A stretch of 64,000 bases of DNA from Brucella grignonensis (GCF_002252505.1 NZ_NNRL01000157.1:1-64000), one strand, 5' to 3'. Numbered from the stretch's first letter, positions 42,471 to 51,800 are shown. The notes: generated from the letters alone by a model not told the origin. Made by a program: numbers and translations.

Positions 42471-43004
42471 TCAAAGCTCAAGCGTATGATAACGACGATT
42501 GAGATAGATCAGTGCCTCTTCATCTGCGTTGGAGCGCAGTCCCACCACTTCACCAAACAAAACGTGGTGTGTGGAATGATCCTGCACACTGACAACCCGA
42601 CAATCGAAAACCGCCAACGCGCCTCTCAGCGTCGGCGCACCTGTCGCAAGCACATCCCACGCGGCAAGCTCAAAGCGCTCGTCCTGCGTAAGACCTATAC
42701 GACCTGAAAAGGCATCCGCAAGCTGCTGGTGTGATCCTGCCAGCGTATTGACCGCAAAAACCGCATTCTTGATGAAAAGCAGGTTATCCTCATGCATTTT
42801 CTGCAAGCAGATCAGCAAAGTTGGTGGATTATCCGAGACCGAGCAAGAAGCTGTCAGAGTAAGTCCACGTCTTCCAGCAGAACCGGCTGTGGTCACAACC
42901 TGTACCGCGCCCGCATAATGGCTCATCGCATCACGATAAATCTTCGGTTCTACCGGCACAGTATTTGAGGTGATGTTTTTATCTGTTTGCACGTCAGCAA
43001 GCAT
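42471..43004 (-). CDS. cobR: Flavin reductase-like corrin reductase CobR
   Basis: 177 aa flavin_reduct domain: YRDAMSHYAGAVQVVTTAG, LTLTASCSVSDNPPTLLICL (FMN site), FAVNTLAGSHQQLADAFSG, and HVLFGEVVGLRS. In Brucella melitensis a protein of this type encoded among cob genes was shown to be CobR, which reduces cob(II)yrinic acid a,c-diamide to cob(I) before adenosylation. Position in the cob region supports this. Start 43004 is inferred from family length; 43106 is the in-frame maximum. Confidence 0.75.
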   Translation of the reverse strand: MLADVQTDKNITSNTVPVEPKIYRDAMSHYAGAVQVVTTAGSAGRRGLTLTASCSVSDNPPTLLICLQKMHEDNLLFIKNAVFAVNTLAGSHQQLADAFSGRIGLTQDERFELAAWDVLATGAPTLRGALAVFDCRVVSVQDHSTHHVLFGEVVGLRSNADEEALIYLNRRYHTLEL

Positions 43005-43045
43005 CCGTATTGTCTGACAGGCGTCCACAGACCAATGTCTGTTTA

Positions 43046-43063
43046 CCTGTATACATATACGGG
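43046..43063. promoter_or_regulatory. Candidate operator between cobR and the binding-protein gene
   Basis: Dyad CCTGTATACATATACGGG with seven of nine symmetric base pairs and a perfect TGTATACA core, a type favoured by GntR-family repressors. It lies 42 bp upstream of the cobR start in the divergent region. No cognate regulator is adjacent. Confidence 0.4.
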
Positions 43064-43199
43064 CATTGCACAAAGGCGAGGAAACCGCTACCCACTTTTC
43101 GTTCAATTAGCCATGAAATGTTTGATGAAGATAAATCGCGTGATCAAACCAGTGCCATTGCCGGGACAACATAAAGCGGCTCTCCGCCCGGAATTACGC

Positions 43200-44288
43200 G
43201 TGCACAACTTCACGAAGATATTTGTCACCGCACTGTCGGCTTTCACGATGCTTTGCCTGCCTGCCATGGCGCAGGAAAACCCAACTGGAATACGCATAGG
43301 AATTGCAGCGCCTTTGAGCGGTGGATTTGCCCCTCTCGGCAATCAGCTTGTCGATGGTGCGCGTGTGGCCGCAACGGCGAAAAACGCTGAACTTATCGTC
43401 GTGGACGATCGCTGCGATGCCGAAGGGGGCAAAGCAGCTGCAGAAAGCTTCATCGCCGGCAATGTACAGATAGCTACAGGCTTTCTTTGTTCCGAAGCAC
43501 TGGAAGCTGCTCTGCCTTTATTGAACCAGCGCAATATTCCGGTCATTACTTCGGGCGTCAGTGACCCAACGTTGACAGAAAAGCGTTCTGCCACCCCACT
43601 TCCAGTGTTTCGTCTGACAACCGGCCTCGATAAAGAGACGCTCGCCACAGGTAGTTTTCTGGGTAGCCTCTGGCGTTCCCAGCCCTTTGCCGTCATTGAC
43701 GACGGCACAATTGAAGGTCGCGAGCGCGCGTCGCATGTTTTGGCCAGCCTCAAAGAACAGCAACTTCAGCCAGTCTTCACCGATACTTATCGACCGGGCC
43801 TAGAAAACCAGAATGCGCTTGTTGCCCGTCTGCGCCGTGCAGGCGCGACGCATGTTTATGTCGGCGGAGAGCGCGATGATATCGCGGCAATTGGCGCGAG
43901 TGCTGCGACACTCAAATATCCGCTGGTGATCGCGGGTGGCAGCGTTTTGAATGCGGCACCGGGTACACAGCCATTAAGCGCAGACACGCTGATGATCGCG
44001 CCGTTAAAGCCACAGGATCTTTCAACAGCAAAGCCTGCCGTTGATGCAATCAATCAGGCCGGAAAATTGCCAGAGGCCTACTCAGTCATCGGATTTGCCA
44101 CGATTGAACTGGCGGAAGCGGCTATCAGACAGGCGACGGATCAGAAACAGCCTTTGATCGATATTCTGCGCGACAATTCTTTCGAGACATCGCTTGGTAC
44201 GCTCAAATTTGATGGCAATGGCATGCGCACAGACAATCCAAATCGTCTGCAGCGCTATGATGGAACGCAGTTTATATCAGCTGACTAA
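43200..44288 (+). CDS. Orphan periplasmic binding protein (branched-chain amino-acid type)
   Basis: About 362 aa. Signal peptide FTKIFVTALSAFTMLCLPAMAQ, then a type I periplasmic-binding fold: IRIGIAAPLSGGFAPLGNQLVDG, IATGFLCSEALEAALPLLNQRNIPVITSG, AYSVIGFATIELAEAAI. GTG at 43200 puts the signal peptide at the N-terminus; ATG codons at 43113 and 43125 are alternatives without SD. No permease or ATPase genes adjoin. It converges on cobD, overlapping its end by 17 bp. Confidence 0.78.
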   Translation: MHNFTKIFVTALSAFTMLCLPAMAQENPTGIRIGIAAPLSGGFAPLGNQLVDGARVAATAKNAELIVVDDRCDAEGGKAAAESFIAGNVQIATGFLCSEALEAALPLLNQRNIPVITSGVSDPTLTEKRSATPLPVFRLTTGLDKETLATGSFLGSLWRSQPFAVIDDGTIEGRERASHVLASLKEQQLQPVFTDTYRPGLENQNALVARLRRAGATHVYVGGERDDIAAIGASAATLKYPLVIAGGSVLNAAPGTQPLSADTLMIAPLKPQDLSTAKPAVDAINQAGKLPEAYSVIGFATIELAEAAIRQATDQKQPLIDILRDNSFETSLGTLKFDGNGMRTDNPNRLQRYDGTQFISAD

Positions 44289-45261
44289 CAAGCCCGATCA
44301 GACTGGCTATAATCAAGAGCCCGGTCATCACGCTCATCAATGTCCAGAATAATTGAACTGCCGCGTCAATATCTTCGGCATTCACATCGCGCTTGCCGTC
44401 GCTGTTAAGCATAGGTCCTTCGACCTTCTCTGTTCCATATTGGCGGGGACCGGCAAGTGCCAGTCCAAGTGCGCCAGCAAACGCCGATTCCGGCCAGCCG
44501 GCATTGGGTGAACGATGCAGACGCGCATCGCGCCACATCACAGCAAACGCTCGCTTTCCCGCCTCCTTATTATGAGTGAAAGCAGCAGCCAAAGCAGCCA
44601 ACACCCCAGTCAGGCGTGCAGGAATGTAATTCACCACGTCATCAAGGCGCGCTGCGAAACGTCCAAAATGACGATAGCGTTCATTCAGATGACCAATCAT
44701 CGAGTCGGTGGTATTGATGAGCTTATAGGCAAACAAGCCCGGTAATCCGCCGATGAGGAACCAGAACGCAGGCGCAACAATGCCATCCGATGCATTTTCA
44801 GCGAGGCTTTCAACTGCCGCCCGACTGACGCCGCCTTCGTCAAGCTGTTCGGGGTTGCGTCCGACAATCATCGAAACTGCTTTGCGGCCACCTTCGATCC
44901 CCTCTTCACGCAGACCATTCGCCACCGCCTTCACGTGATCGGCGAGGCTCTTTTGTGCCAGAAAGACCGCGACGATGACGATCTCAATCAGCGCACCAGC
45001 CGAACCGAGGAACGGTAGAAGATTTTCAATAGCCAGTCCGATAAGCACACATAGGGCAACCAATCCGATGGTGAGCCACATGCCATTGCGGCGCAGCGTT
45101 TCAACCGAAAGCTTATTGTTGTTGAAACGCTTTTCACCCCAGCTGATTGCTTTTCCGAACAGTACGACCGGGTGTGAGAACCTTTGCCAAAGCTGAGGTG
45201 GGTCGCCAACGACGCGATCCAGAACAAGCGCCAATGAAAGAACAATCAGCTTTATTTCCAT
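44272..45261 (-). CDS. cobD: Adenosylcobinamide-phosphate synthase CobD (CbiB)
   Basis: 329 aa membrane protein with several TM segments. Attaches aminopropanol (or its phosphate) to the f-propionate of adenosylcobyric acid. Family signatures: ALVLDRVVGDPPQLWQRFSHPVVLFG, VSRAAVESLAENASDGIVAPAFW, INTTDSMIGHLNERYRHFGRFAARLDDVVNYIPARL. Follows cobC in the same direction by 22 bp. Confidence 0.95.
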   Translation of the reverse strand: MEIKLIVLSLALVLDRVVGDPPQLWQRFSHPVVLFGKAISWGEKRFNNNKLSVETLRRNGMWLTIGLVALCVLIGLAIENLLPFLGSAGALIEIVIVAVFLAQKSLADHVKAVANGLREEGIEGGRKAVSMIVGRNPEQLDEGGVSRAAVESLAENASDGIVAPAFWFLIGGLPGLFAYKLINTTDSMIGHLNERYRHFGRFAARLDDVVNYIPARLTGVLAALAAAFTHNKEAGKRAFAVMWRDARLHRSPNAGWPESAFAGALGLALAGPRQYGTEKVEGPMLNSDGKRDVNAEDIDAAVQLFWTLMSVMTGLLIIASLIGLVSQLI

Positions 45262-45283
45262 AGCCTTGCCAGATTTCCCTGAA

Positions 45284-46297
45284 TCAATCTTTCAAGCGCA
45301 GAATATCACGCAACGCCTGCTCAAGACGTGCAAAGGCGGCTTCATCGGCTGCAAGTCCAATGCGCAGCCATTGGGGCGCATAGGCGAACTTTCGTACCAG
45401 AATGTGTTTTTCACAAAGCGCGTCATATATCGCATGAGAATCGGGGTACGCAACCAAAGTGAAGAGTGCCGTGCCACCCACTTCCCGCAAGCCGCATCGC
45501 GTCAGAACCGTTGCAAGTTCCGCCCGCCGCCAATCAATGCTTTCACGAAACCTTTTTAGTTCCGTATCATTTTCAAAGGCATGTTCGGCTATCGCCAAGG
45601 CAGGTCCAGACACGGCCCATGGGCCAAGACGCTCAGTGACCTTTTCCACGATTTCCGCACTTGCCAGCAAGAAACCAAGGCGGACGCCTGCAAGACCGAA
45701 AAACTTGCCGAAAGACTTCAGCACAATCATCGGTGCTGTGGCAGCCTGGACCGCAACACTCACCTCGACATGCGGATCAGCAAAGGCTTCATCAACAACG
45801 AGAAAGCCACCCCGATCGCCAAGTGTCATCGCCAGCTCAAGCAGATCAGGACGCGCGATAATGCGGCCATCCGGATTGTTCGGATTAACGATTGTGACAA
45901 CGCGCGCATCTTGCGGAATATCTTCAAGCGTCGCACATTCGACCACGTTCCAGCCCGCGCTTGCAAAAGATGCAGCATGTTCCTGATAGGTTGGGCCTAA
46001 AATAGCGACGGTAGAAGGTTCGACCAGCGTTGGGATAAGCTGAATAAGCGATTGGGTTCCGGGTGCGGCCACAATAGAGGCATCATCGGCGACGTTGTAA
46101 TATCGCCGTGCTGAGACAAGAACTCGCTTCAGAAGCCCTTCATCCGGCAACCGGTTCCAAAGTGCCGGCGTGAAATCCGGCAGAGGAAAGTGCTCAGGAT
46201 TGATGCCCGTTGAAAGGTCGAGCCACTCTTCCGCCTTACCACCAAATCGTGCGACAGCACGATCCAGAGCACCACCATGTTCAATATGCGTATTCAC
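45284..46297 (-). CDS. cobC: Threonine-phosphate decarboxylase CobC
   Basis: 337-aa fold-type I PLP enzyme. WLDLSTGINPEHFPLP at the N-terminus, NPNNPDGRII, DEAFADPH and the PLP-lysine region VLKSFGKFFGLAGVRLGFL. Makes (R)-1-amino-2-propanol phosphate for the linker in P. denitrificans nomenclature (CobD of Salmonella). Overlaps cobB by 4 bp. Confidence 0.93.
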   Translation of the reverse strand: MNTHIEHGGALDRAVARFGGKAEEWLDLSTGINPEHFPLPDFTPALWNRLPDEGLLKRVLVSARRYYNVADDASIVAAPGTQSLIQLIPTLVEPSTVAILGPTYQEHAASFASAGWNVVECATLEDIPQDARVVTIVNPNNPDGRIIARPDLLELAMTLGDRGGFLVVDEAFADPHVEVSVAVQAATAPMIVLKSFGKFFGLAGVRLGFLLASAEIVEKVTERLGPWAVSGPALAIAEHAFENDTELKRFRESIDWRRAELATVLTRCGLREVGGTALFTLVAYPDSHAIYDALCEKHILVRKFAYAPQWLRIGLAADEAAFARLEQALRDILRLKD

Positions 46298-47601
46298 GCA
46301 TCTTCTCCGCTGAAATCAACCACATGCATGAATGAGCCGGATACAGAGCCAACACGCAGGCCGGCCTCACCGCACTCTTCGCCAATTGCATCGCGTACTT
46401 TGAAAAGTCGTTCGGCATCCCCTTCACGCACAATCGTCGCATAGTGAAATTCATGTGCCTTGAGCGGCATTTGCCAAGGCGCACCAGCCAGTGGTGCGAG
46501 TGACCGATAGCCAAGGTGAAGCTTTCTTTTGGCGAAGCTTGTCTCAAGCGGCAGAAGTCCCAGCATCGAGTGGCTCATGCCTTGAGCATCTTCCAGCGCT
46601 TCACCGAGCACCATATAGCCACCGCATTCGCCATAGACGACAACGCCCTTTGTTGCCGCAGCCCTCATGCCCGACTGGAAGTTTTTGGCAGAAGCAAGGT
46701 TGCCTGCAAAAAATTCAGGATAGCCGCCAGGCAGATAAATCGCATCGGCATTTTCATCTGGTGCTTCATCAGCCAGCGGCGAGAAAAACGAAATCTCAGC
46801 CCCGCGCCTGCGCCATCCTTCAAAAAGATGCGTATAGGCAAAAGCAAACGCATCATCACGCGCCACAGCAATGTGGTTGCCCAATGGCTTGAGACGCGCC
46901 ACATTGGCCATCGCTGTATGACGCTTCGGCCCCGACCAGATATGCGCGAGTGCCGCAAAATCGAACCGCTCTTCCAAAACATCGGCTGCGTGATCGAGAA
47001 ATCTTTCCAGATCTGCATGTTCACCGGCCTGCACAAGCCCCAGATGACGCTCGGGCAAGACAAGTTCCTCGTCACGTGGGATCGCACCCAGAACGGCAAT
47101 GCCAAGCGGCTTCAATGCTTCGCGCAGCATCAATTCATGACGCGCACTGCCTACACGGTTCAGTACAATACCGGCTATCAACACATCCTTGCGAAACTGG
47201 CTAAATCCAGAAACAAGCGCGGCAATGGACTGCGACTGCCTTGCACAATCCACGACCAGCACCACCGGCAGATCAAGCACCTTTGCAAGATCAGCTGACG
47301 AGCCTTTGCCATTCATGGCCCCGTCGAACAGGCCCATCATGCCTTCAGCAACAAGCAGTTTACCGCCTTCGGTCATGCGCGAAGAAAGCGCGCTGATGAG
47401 TTCAGGCCGCATCGCCCACGGGTCAAGGTTGAAGCATTCTGCCCCGCTCGCAGCCTTATGATAAGCAGGATCGATGTAATCCGGCCCTGCCTTGACTGGA
47501 GCAAGTGCTACACCACGACGCTTGAGCGCCCGCAGCAGACCAAGCGTGATAGTTGTTTTACCCGATCCCGATGCAGGGGCTGCAATCATGAAACCATTCA
47601 T
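46294..47601 (-). CDS. cobB: Cobyrinate a,c-diamide synthase CobB
   Basis: 435 aa. ATP-dependent amidation of hydrogenobyrinate at a and c. N-terminal P-loop APASGSGKTT (8-17), KAGPDYIDPAYHKAASG, and a C-terminal class I glutaminase-like domain with VVYGECGGYMVLGE (Cys) and the final HEFHYATIV. Four-bp overlaps with cobA upstream and cobC downstream. Confidence 0.95.
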   Translation of the reverse strand: MNGFMIAAPASGSGKTTITLGLLRALKRRGVALAPVKAGPDYIDPAYHKAASGAECFNLDPWAMRPELISALSSRMTEGGKLLVAEGMMGLFDGAMNGKGSSADLAKVLDLPVVLVVDCARQSQSIAALVSGFSQFRKDVLIAGIVLNRVGSARHELMLREALKPLGIAVLGAIPRDEELVLPERHLGLVQAGEHADLERFLDHAADVLEERFDFAALAHIWSGPKRHTAMANVARLKPLGNHIAVARDDAFAFAYTHLFEGWRRRGAEISFFSPLADEAPDENADAIYLPGGYPEFFAGNLASAKNFQSGMRAAATKGVVVYGECGGYMVLGEALEDAQGMSHSMLGLLPLETSFAKRKLHLGYRSLAPLAGAPWQMPLKAHEFHYATIVREGDAERLFKVRDAIGEECGEAGLRVGSVSGSFMHVVDFSGEDA

Positions 47602-48479
47602 GCGCTTTGCACTCCACGCTCTTTCTGATTGAGATGTAACGGATCACTTATGAGCTGCCGTCCACCCTCGGCACCCAGCCAATCGAGGCCAGAGCGCAAC
47701 CGCACCACCTCACCTACAACGACGATTGCAGGCGGATTGAGGCCAGCCGCTTCCACATCTGAAACGGCGCGTGCCAATGTTGTCTCCAGAACCACCTGTT
47801 CCGGCAAGCTGGCGTTACAAACGAAGGCTACGGGCTCATCCGGTGAGCGTCCGGCGGCCATCAGCCGTGATGTGATAAGATCGATATGCTTCATCGCCAT
47901 ATACATAACAATAACCGGAGAGGACTGTGCAATGCCCTCCCAATTAATGCGGTCGGGCATTAATCCGGTCGCGTCATGCCCTGTCAGAAAGGTGACGGAT
48001 TGGTTGATATCGCGATGCGTGGCAGCAATGCCTGCATAGGCAAGACCACCTATGCCCGCCGTAATGCCCGGAACAATGCGAAATGGGACACCATGTTCAA
48101 CAAGCGTCAGCGCCTCTTCCGCTCCGCGCCCGAAGACAAATGGATCCCCACCCTTGAGGCGCAAAACCTTCTTGCCCTCTTTGGCAAGTTCAACCAATCG
48201 CAACGAAATATCACGCTGTCTCGGTGAGGGCTTGCCACCACGCTTTCCTGCATATTCGAGTGTCGCCGTGGCATTTCTCAGCGAAAGACACGATTCATCG
48301 ACCAGAGCATCATAGACAATCACATCCGCCTGACCTAAGGCATTGACCGCATGAAGCGTTAGCAAACCCGGATCGCCGGGCCCAGCGCCCACCAACCAGA
48401 CATGTCCGGGCTCCATTGCAGGCAAAGCTATTCTGCCGGTGCCAGATGGGGTAATGTTCGGTTGAATATTTTCAGTCAT
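47598..48479 (-). CDS. cobA: Uroporphyrinogen-III C-methyltransferase CobA
   Basis: 293 aa. Two SAM-dependent methylations at C2 and C7 giving precorrin-2. VWLVGAGPGDPGLLTLHAVNAL (27-48), RLKGGDPFVFGRGAEEAL and GITAGIGGLAYAGIAATHRDI. No CysG dehydrogenase domain. Start 48479 (MTENIQ) is chosen; the ORF extends to 48566 but would overlap the divergent cbiD start. First gene of cobA-B-C-D. Confidence 0.95.
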   Translation of the reverse strand: MTENIQPNITPSGTGRIALPAMEPGHVWLVGAGPGDPGLLTLHAVNALGQADVIVYDALVDESCLSLRNATATLEYAGKRGGKPSPRQRDISLRLVELAKEGKKVLRLKGGDPFVFGRGAEEALTLVEHGVPFRIVPGITAGIGGLAYAGIAATHRDINQSVTFLTGHDATGLMPDRINWEGIAQSSPVIVMYMAMKHIDLITSRLMAAGRSPDEPVAFVCNASLPEQVVLETTLARAVSDVEAAGLNPPAIVVVGEVVRLRSGLDWLGAEGGRQLISDPLHLNQKERGVQSA

Positions 48480-48515
48480 TTTGAAATGTGTCACCAGATA
48501 AATCCGCAGGCATCC

Positions 48516-49631
48516 ATGAACGACGAAACTACAGCCCGCAAGGAAAAAGCGCAAAATAGCGGACAAGAACCCTTACGTCGCGGCTGGACGACCGGTGCCT
48601 GCGCCACAGCCGCAACCAAGGCAGCGCTGACCGCGCTCATTACCGGTGAGTTTCCCGACCCGGTTGGCATTATCCTGCCCAAAGGCGATGTACCCTATTT
48701 CCAGCTTGCTTATGAAAGTCTCGGCGAAGGCTATGCGATGGCAGGCATCGCCAAAGATGCTGGCGACGACCCGGACGTGACCCACGGCGCGACAATCATT
48801 TCAACTGTTTTCCCTGCCCCTCCCGGCACAGGCATTGTGTTTCAGGCAGGCGAAGGTGTTGGCACCGTTACGCGGCCCGGTCTGCAAATCCCTCCCGGCG
48901 AAGCGGCAATCAATCCTGTTCCGCGCCGTATGATGACAGAAATCTGCGAGCAGATTTGCGCCGAATATGGTCTGCCAGCCGATCTCGTCATTACAATTTC
49001 AGTTCCGGGTGGCGAAGAGATCGCACAAAAGACGTGGAACCCGCGCCTTGGCATCGTTGGCGGTATTTCTATCCTTGGCACAACCGGCGTCGTTCATCCA
49101 TTCTCCTGCTCAGCCTGGATTCATTCGATCCATCGCGGCATTGATGTCGCACGCGCGGCAGGGCAGAAACATGTTCTGGGTGCGACAGGCTCAACGTCAG
49201 AAGACGCAGCGCAAGCCATTTACGATTTACCGGATTTCGCCATTCTCGATATGGGTGACTTTGCTGGCGGTGTTCTCAAATATCTGCGCGAGCATCCTAT
49301 CGATAAACTTACCATTGCCGGTGGCTTTGCCAAACTCACAAAGCTGGCGCAAGGTGCACTCGACCTTCATTCGTCGCGCTCTCAGGTCGACAAAGGTTTT
49401 CTTTGGGCTATCGCCGAAAAGGCAGGTGCTGCGGACGACATGAAGGACCGGATTCTCTTTGCCAACACGGCGATGGAAGTGCTTGAATTGACTCAAAGCA
49501 TTGGCATCGACATGGCGACACCAATTGCACAGAAAGCCAAAGAAACAGCACTCGAAACCTTGCGCGGCGCGCCCGTTGAAGTCGAAATTATCGTAACGGA
49601 CCGCAAGGGGACGATCCTTGCCCGCCTCTAA
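48516..49631 (+). CDS. cbiD: Cobalt-precorrin-5B C1-methyltransferase CbiD-type
   Basis: 371 aa. N-terminal LRRGWTTGACATAATKAAL (20-38), PPGEAAINPVPRRMM, SVPGGEEIAQKTWNPRLGIVGGISILGTTG, and IAGGFAKLTKLAQG. CbiD methylates C1 in the anaerobic pathway; aerobic organisms of the Pseudomonas denitrificans type use CobF instead. No CobF is present in this window. Only 36 bp separate it from the divergent cobA. Overlaps cobK by 14 bp. Confidence 0.95.
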   Translation: MNDETTARKEKAQNSGQEPLRRGWTTGACATAATKAALTALITGEFPDPVGIILPKGDVPYFQLAYESLGEGYAMAGIAKDAGDDPDVTHGATIISTVFPAPPGTGIVFQAGEGVGTVTRPGLQIPPGEAAINPVPRRMMTEICEQICAEYGLPADLVITISVPGGEEIAQKTWNPRLGIVGGISILGTTGVVHPFSCSAWIHSIHRGIDVARAAGQKHVLGATGSTSEDAAQAIYDLPDFAILDMGDFAGGVLKYLREHPIDKLTIAGGFAKLTKLAQGALDLHSSRSQVDKGFLWAIAEKAGAADDMKDRILFANTAMEVLELTQSIGIDMATPIAQKAKETALETLRGAPVEVEIIVTDRKGTILARL

Positions 49632-50364
49632 GCCAAAGATACTCATTCTTGGCGGCACGGCAGAAGCTTCAAAGCTTGCTTCCGCATTACAGACCCTCCC
49701 CGTCGATGCCATAACATCATTGGCGGGCCGCACGGCTAATCCCGCTGCAATCAACGGCGCGGTTCGAATTGGTGGCTTCGGCGGCGCAGACGGTCTTGCG
49801 GACTATCTCGTCACTGAACGAATTGACCTCACTATCGATGCAACGCATCCCTATGCGACGCGTATTTCGCAAAACGCAGTTATAGCCTCACAGAGAGCGA
49901 ATATTCCGCTGCTGCGGCTGGAACGTCCAGCCTGGCAAAAACAAAGCGGCGATAACTGGATTGATATTTTAAGCGAAGCGCAGGCAGCTGCTTTAATCCC
50001 GGCAGGCGAGTGTGTGTTTCTCGCATTGGGACGACAACACATCGAACCATTTGCTGAACGGAACGATGTTCATTTTGTCATCCGGATGATCGATCCGCCA
50101 CACGTAAAACTACCACAGGATTGCGAAATCGTCCTGGCAAAACCGGGGGATTATGAAGCTGAAAAGCATTTTCTCGCGGTACGCAGAATCGGTCTGATTA
50201 TCAGCCGCAATTCGGGTGGCAGCATATCTTATGCCAAAATCGAGGCTGCGCGCGATCTCGCCGTTCCCGTCATAATGATAGCCCGTCCCCCAGTCGCAGC
50301 AAAAACCGTTGTTGCGACAGTAGAAGAAGCTATGGCTTTTACCCGCTTAGCCCTCAAGCTTTGA
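49618..50364 (+). CDS. cobK: Precorrin-6A reductase CobK
   Basis: 248 aa NADPH-dependent reductase. ILGGTAEASKLASAL (10-24) near the N-terminus, TIDATHPYATRISQNAV, and ISRNSGGSISYAKIEAARDL near the C-terminus. Start codon TTG at 49618 with AAGGGG upstream, overlapping cbiD by 14 bp; no closer ATG fits. Ends overlapping the convergent cobM by 18 bp. Confidence 0.93.
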   Translation: MPASKPKILILGGTAEASKLASALQTLPVDAITSLAGRTANPAAINGAVRIGGFGGADGLADYLVTERIDLTIDATHPYATRISQNAVIASQRANIPLLRLERPAWQKQSGDNWIDILSEAQAAALIPAGECVFLALGRQHIEPFAERNDVHFVIRMIDPPHVKLPQDCEIVLAKPGDYEAEKHFLAVRRIGLIISRNSGGSISYAKIEAARDLAVPVIMIARPPVAAKTVVATVEEAMAFTRLALKL

Positions 50365-51111
50365 TCGCGCAACATGGCTGTGCGCTTCATGATAAAGCGC
50401 TGAATCCCGAAAATTCTTTGGATCAAGTCCCCGCCCAACGAAAATCATCGCGGTGCGTTTGAGATCAGCTTCTTCGATCCCGGCTTCGATATCGGATAAT
50501 GTACCACGCAAAATCTGTTCATCCGGCCAACCGACGCGATAAGCGACCACCACAGGGCAATCTGCGCCATAAAACGGGGTGAGTTCGGTTCTGATCTTCG
50601 CAACATTGCGGATCGAAAGATGGATAACCAGCGTCGCACCCGATTTGCCAAGCGTTGCGAGGTCTTCGCCTTCCGGCATGGCAGACGACTTCACTGATGT
50701 GCGTGTGAGAATAATGCTCTGATTGATTTCCGGAATAGTCAATTCCTGCTTCATGGCAGCCGCAGCTGCAACAAAAGCTGGCACACCCGGCGTCACATCA
50801 TAGGGAATCCCAAGCGCATCGAGCCTGCGCATCTGTTCAGCCATTGCGCCATAAATCGACGGATCACCGGAATGCACCCGCGCAACGTCATGCCCCTTCG
50901 TGTGCGCCGCTTCGATTTCCGCGATTATTTCATTGAGCGTAAGCGCAGAGCTATCGATCAGAAGCGCATCTGTTGGAGCTGAGGAGATCACTTCTTTCGG
51001 CACCAGCGATCCCGCATAAATGCAGACCGGGCAGCTTTCGATCAATCGAAGACCGCGCACGGTAATAAGATCAGCAGCACCCGGACCGGCTCCAATGAAA
51101 TGAACTGTCAC
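50347..51111 (-). CDS. cobM: Precorrin-4 C11-methyltransferase CobM
   Basis: 254 aa. VHFIGAGPGAADLITVRGLRLI, VARVHSGDPSIYGAMAEQMRRL and ARTSVKSSAMPEGEDL-type (LTRTSVKSSAMPEGEDL) motifs of the CobM/CbiF group. Methylates C11. Converges with cobK and lies alone on the minus strand. Confidence 0.95.
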   Translation of the reverse strand: MTVHFIGAGPGAADLITVRGLRLIESCPVCIYAGSLVPKEVISSAPTDALLIDSSALTLNEIIAEIEAAHTKGHDVARVHSGDPSIYGAMAEQMRRLDALGIPYDVTPGVPAFVAAAAAMKQELTIPEINQSIILTRTSVKSSAMPEGEDLATLGKSGATLVIHLSIRNVAKIRTELTPFYGADCPVVVAYRVGWPDEQILRGTLSDIEAGIEEADLKRTAMIFVGRGLDPKNFRDSALYHEAHSHVARSKLEG

Positions 51112-51172
51112 GCTTTCTTCCTTAATTCAGGCATTCCGAATGCCCGTTTCGTAACAGGCAAGTCAATTGCTT

Positions 51173-51742
51173 TCAGGCGCTTTTCGGTAGAAGCCCTTCA
51201 ATATCGTTGAAGATCGACTGCCATTCTTCCTGCGTCAGCTCGAAGAAGTTGAAGCTTCTAAGCAAAAACGCACCTTCATTTGCAATGAAAGCAAGTCGGG
51301 CTTTGCGTCCTTCCGGTGTGGACACATCCAAACCATCCCATTGCTTGCGATACCAGGTACGGGTTTCATTGAGATATTCAGTGTTTGGAATAAGGCTGGC
51401 CATCATCGCCGCAAAGCGGGAATCGTCTTCAGCATTGCTTTGGCGGGTTATGCTAATATGCGCTGCAATATGGGAAATGGCGTCACTTTTATTCTGCTTG
51501 CGCGCTGTAACCCGATCATCAAACCGGTCACCCCACCGTTCGATCATCGCTTTCAGAAGTCCGTCTTTGTTGCCGAAACAATATTGCACGCCGCCCTTGG
51601 TGACGCCCGAAGCCTGCGCAACGGCATCCATGGTCAGCGCGACGATCCCGCCTTCTGTCACTATTTTTTCGGCCATATCGAGCACATGATCGCGATCAAT
51701 CGAACGTGGTCGACCAGTTTTTTGCAATTTCTTACTTTCCAT
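51173..51742 (-). CDS. TetR/AcrR-family repressor
   Basis: 189 aa. N-terminal helix-turn-helix (about 14-60: RDHVLDMAEKIVTEGGIVALTMDAVAQASGVTKGGVQYCFGNKDGLLKAMI) followed by a divergent ligand-binding domain (TetR_C type, WYRKQWDGLD ... ARLAFIANEGAFLLRSF). Divergent from an MFS exporter, so likely its local drug-responsive repressor. Not obviously related to B12. Confidence 0.92.
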   Translation of the reverse strand: MESKKLQKTGRPRSIDRDHVLDMAEKIVTEGGIVALTMDAVAQASGVTKGGVQYCFGNKDGLLKAMIERWGDRFDDRVTARKQNKSDAISHIAAHISITRQSNAEDDSRFAAMMASLIPNTEYLNETRTWYRKQWDGLDVSTPEGRKARLAFIANEGAFLLRSFNFFELTQEEWQSIFNDIEGLLPKSA

Positions 51743-51760
51743 ACGAACGGATTTATATTA

Positions 51761-51800
51761 TGTCAGCCACCCTGACAAGTTTGAATACAACCGTATTGAA
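51761..51800. promoter_or_regulatory. TetR/MFS divergent control region with two dyads
   Basis: Dyad 1 TGTCAG CCACC CTGACA (51761-51777) is perfect over 6-bp arms. Dyad 2 TTGAATACAACCGTATTGAA (51781-51800) matches in seven of eight arm positions. A promoter-like TTGAAT-N18-TATAAT (51781-51810) overlaps dyad 2. These are probable TetR operators. Confidence 0.6.

Noticed and set aside
49851-50042. Minus-strand ORF opposite cobK
   Set aside because: Short shadow frame, no support.
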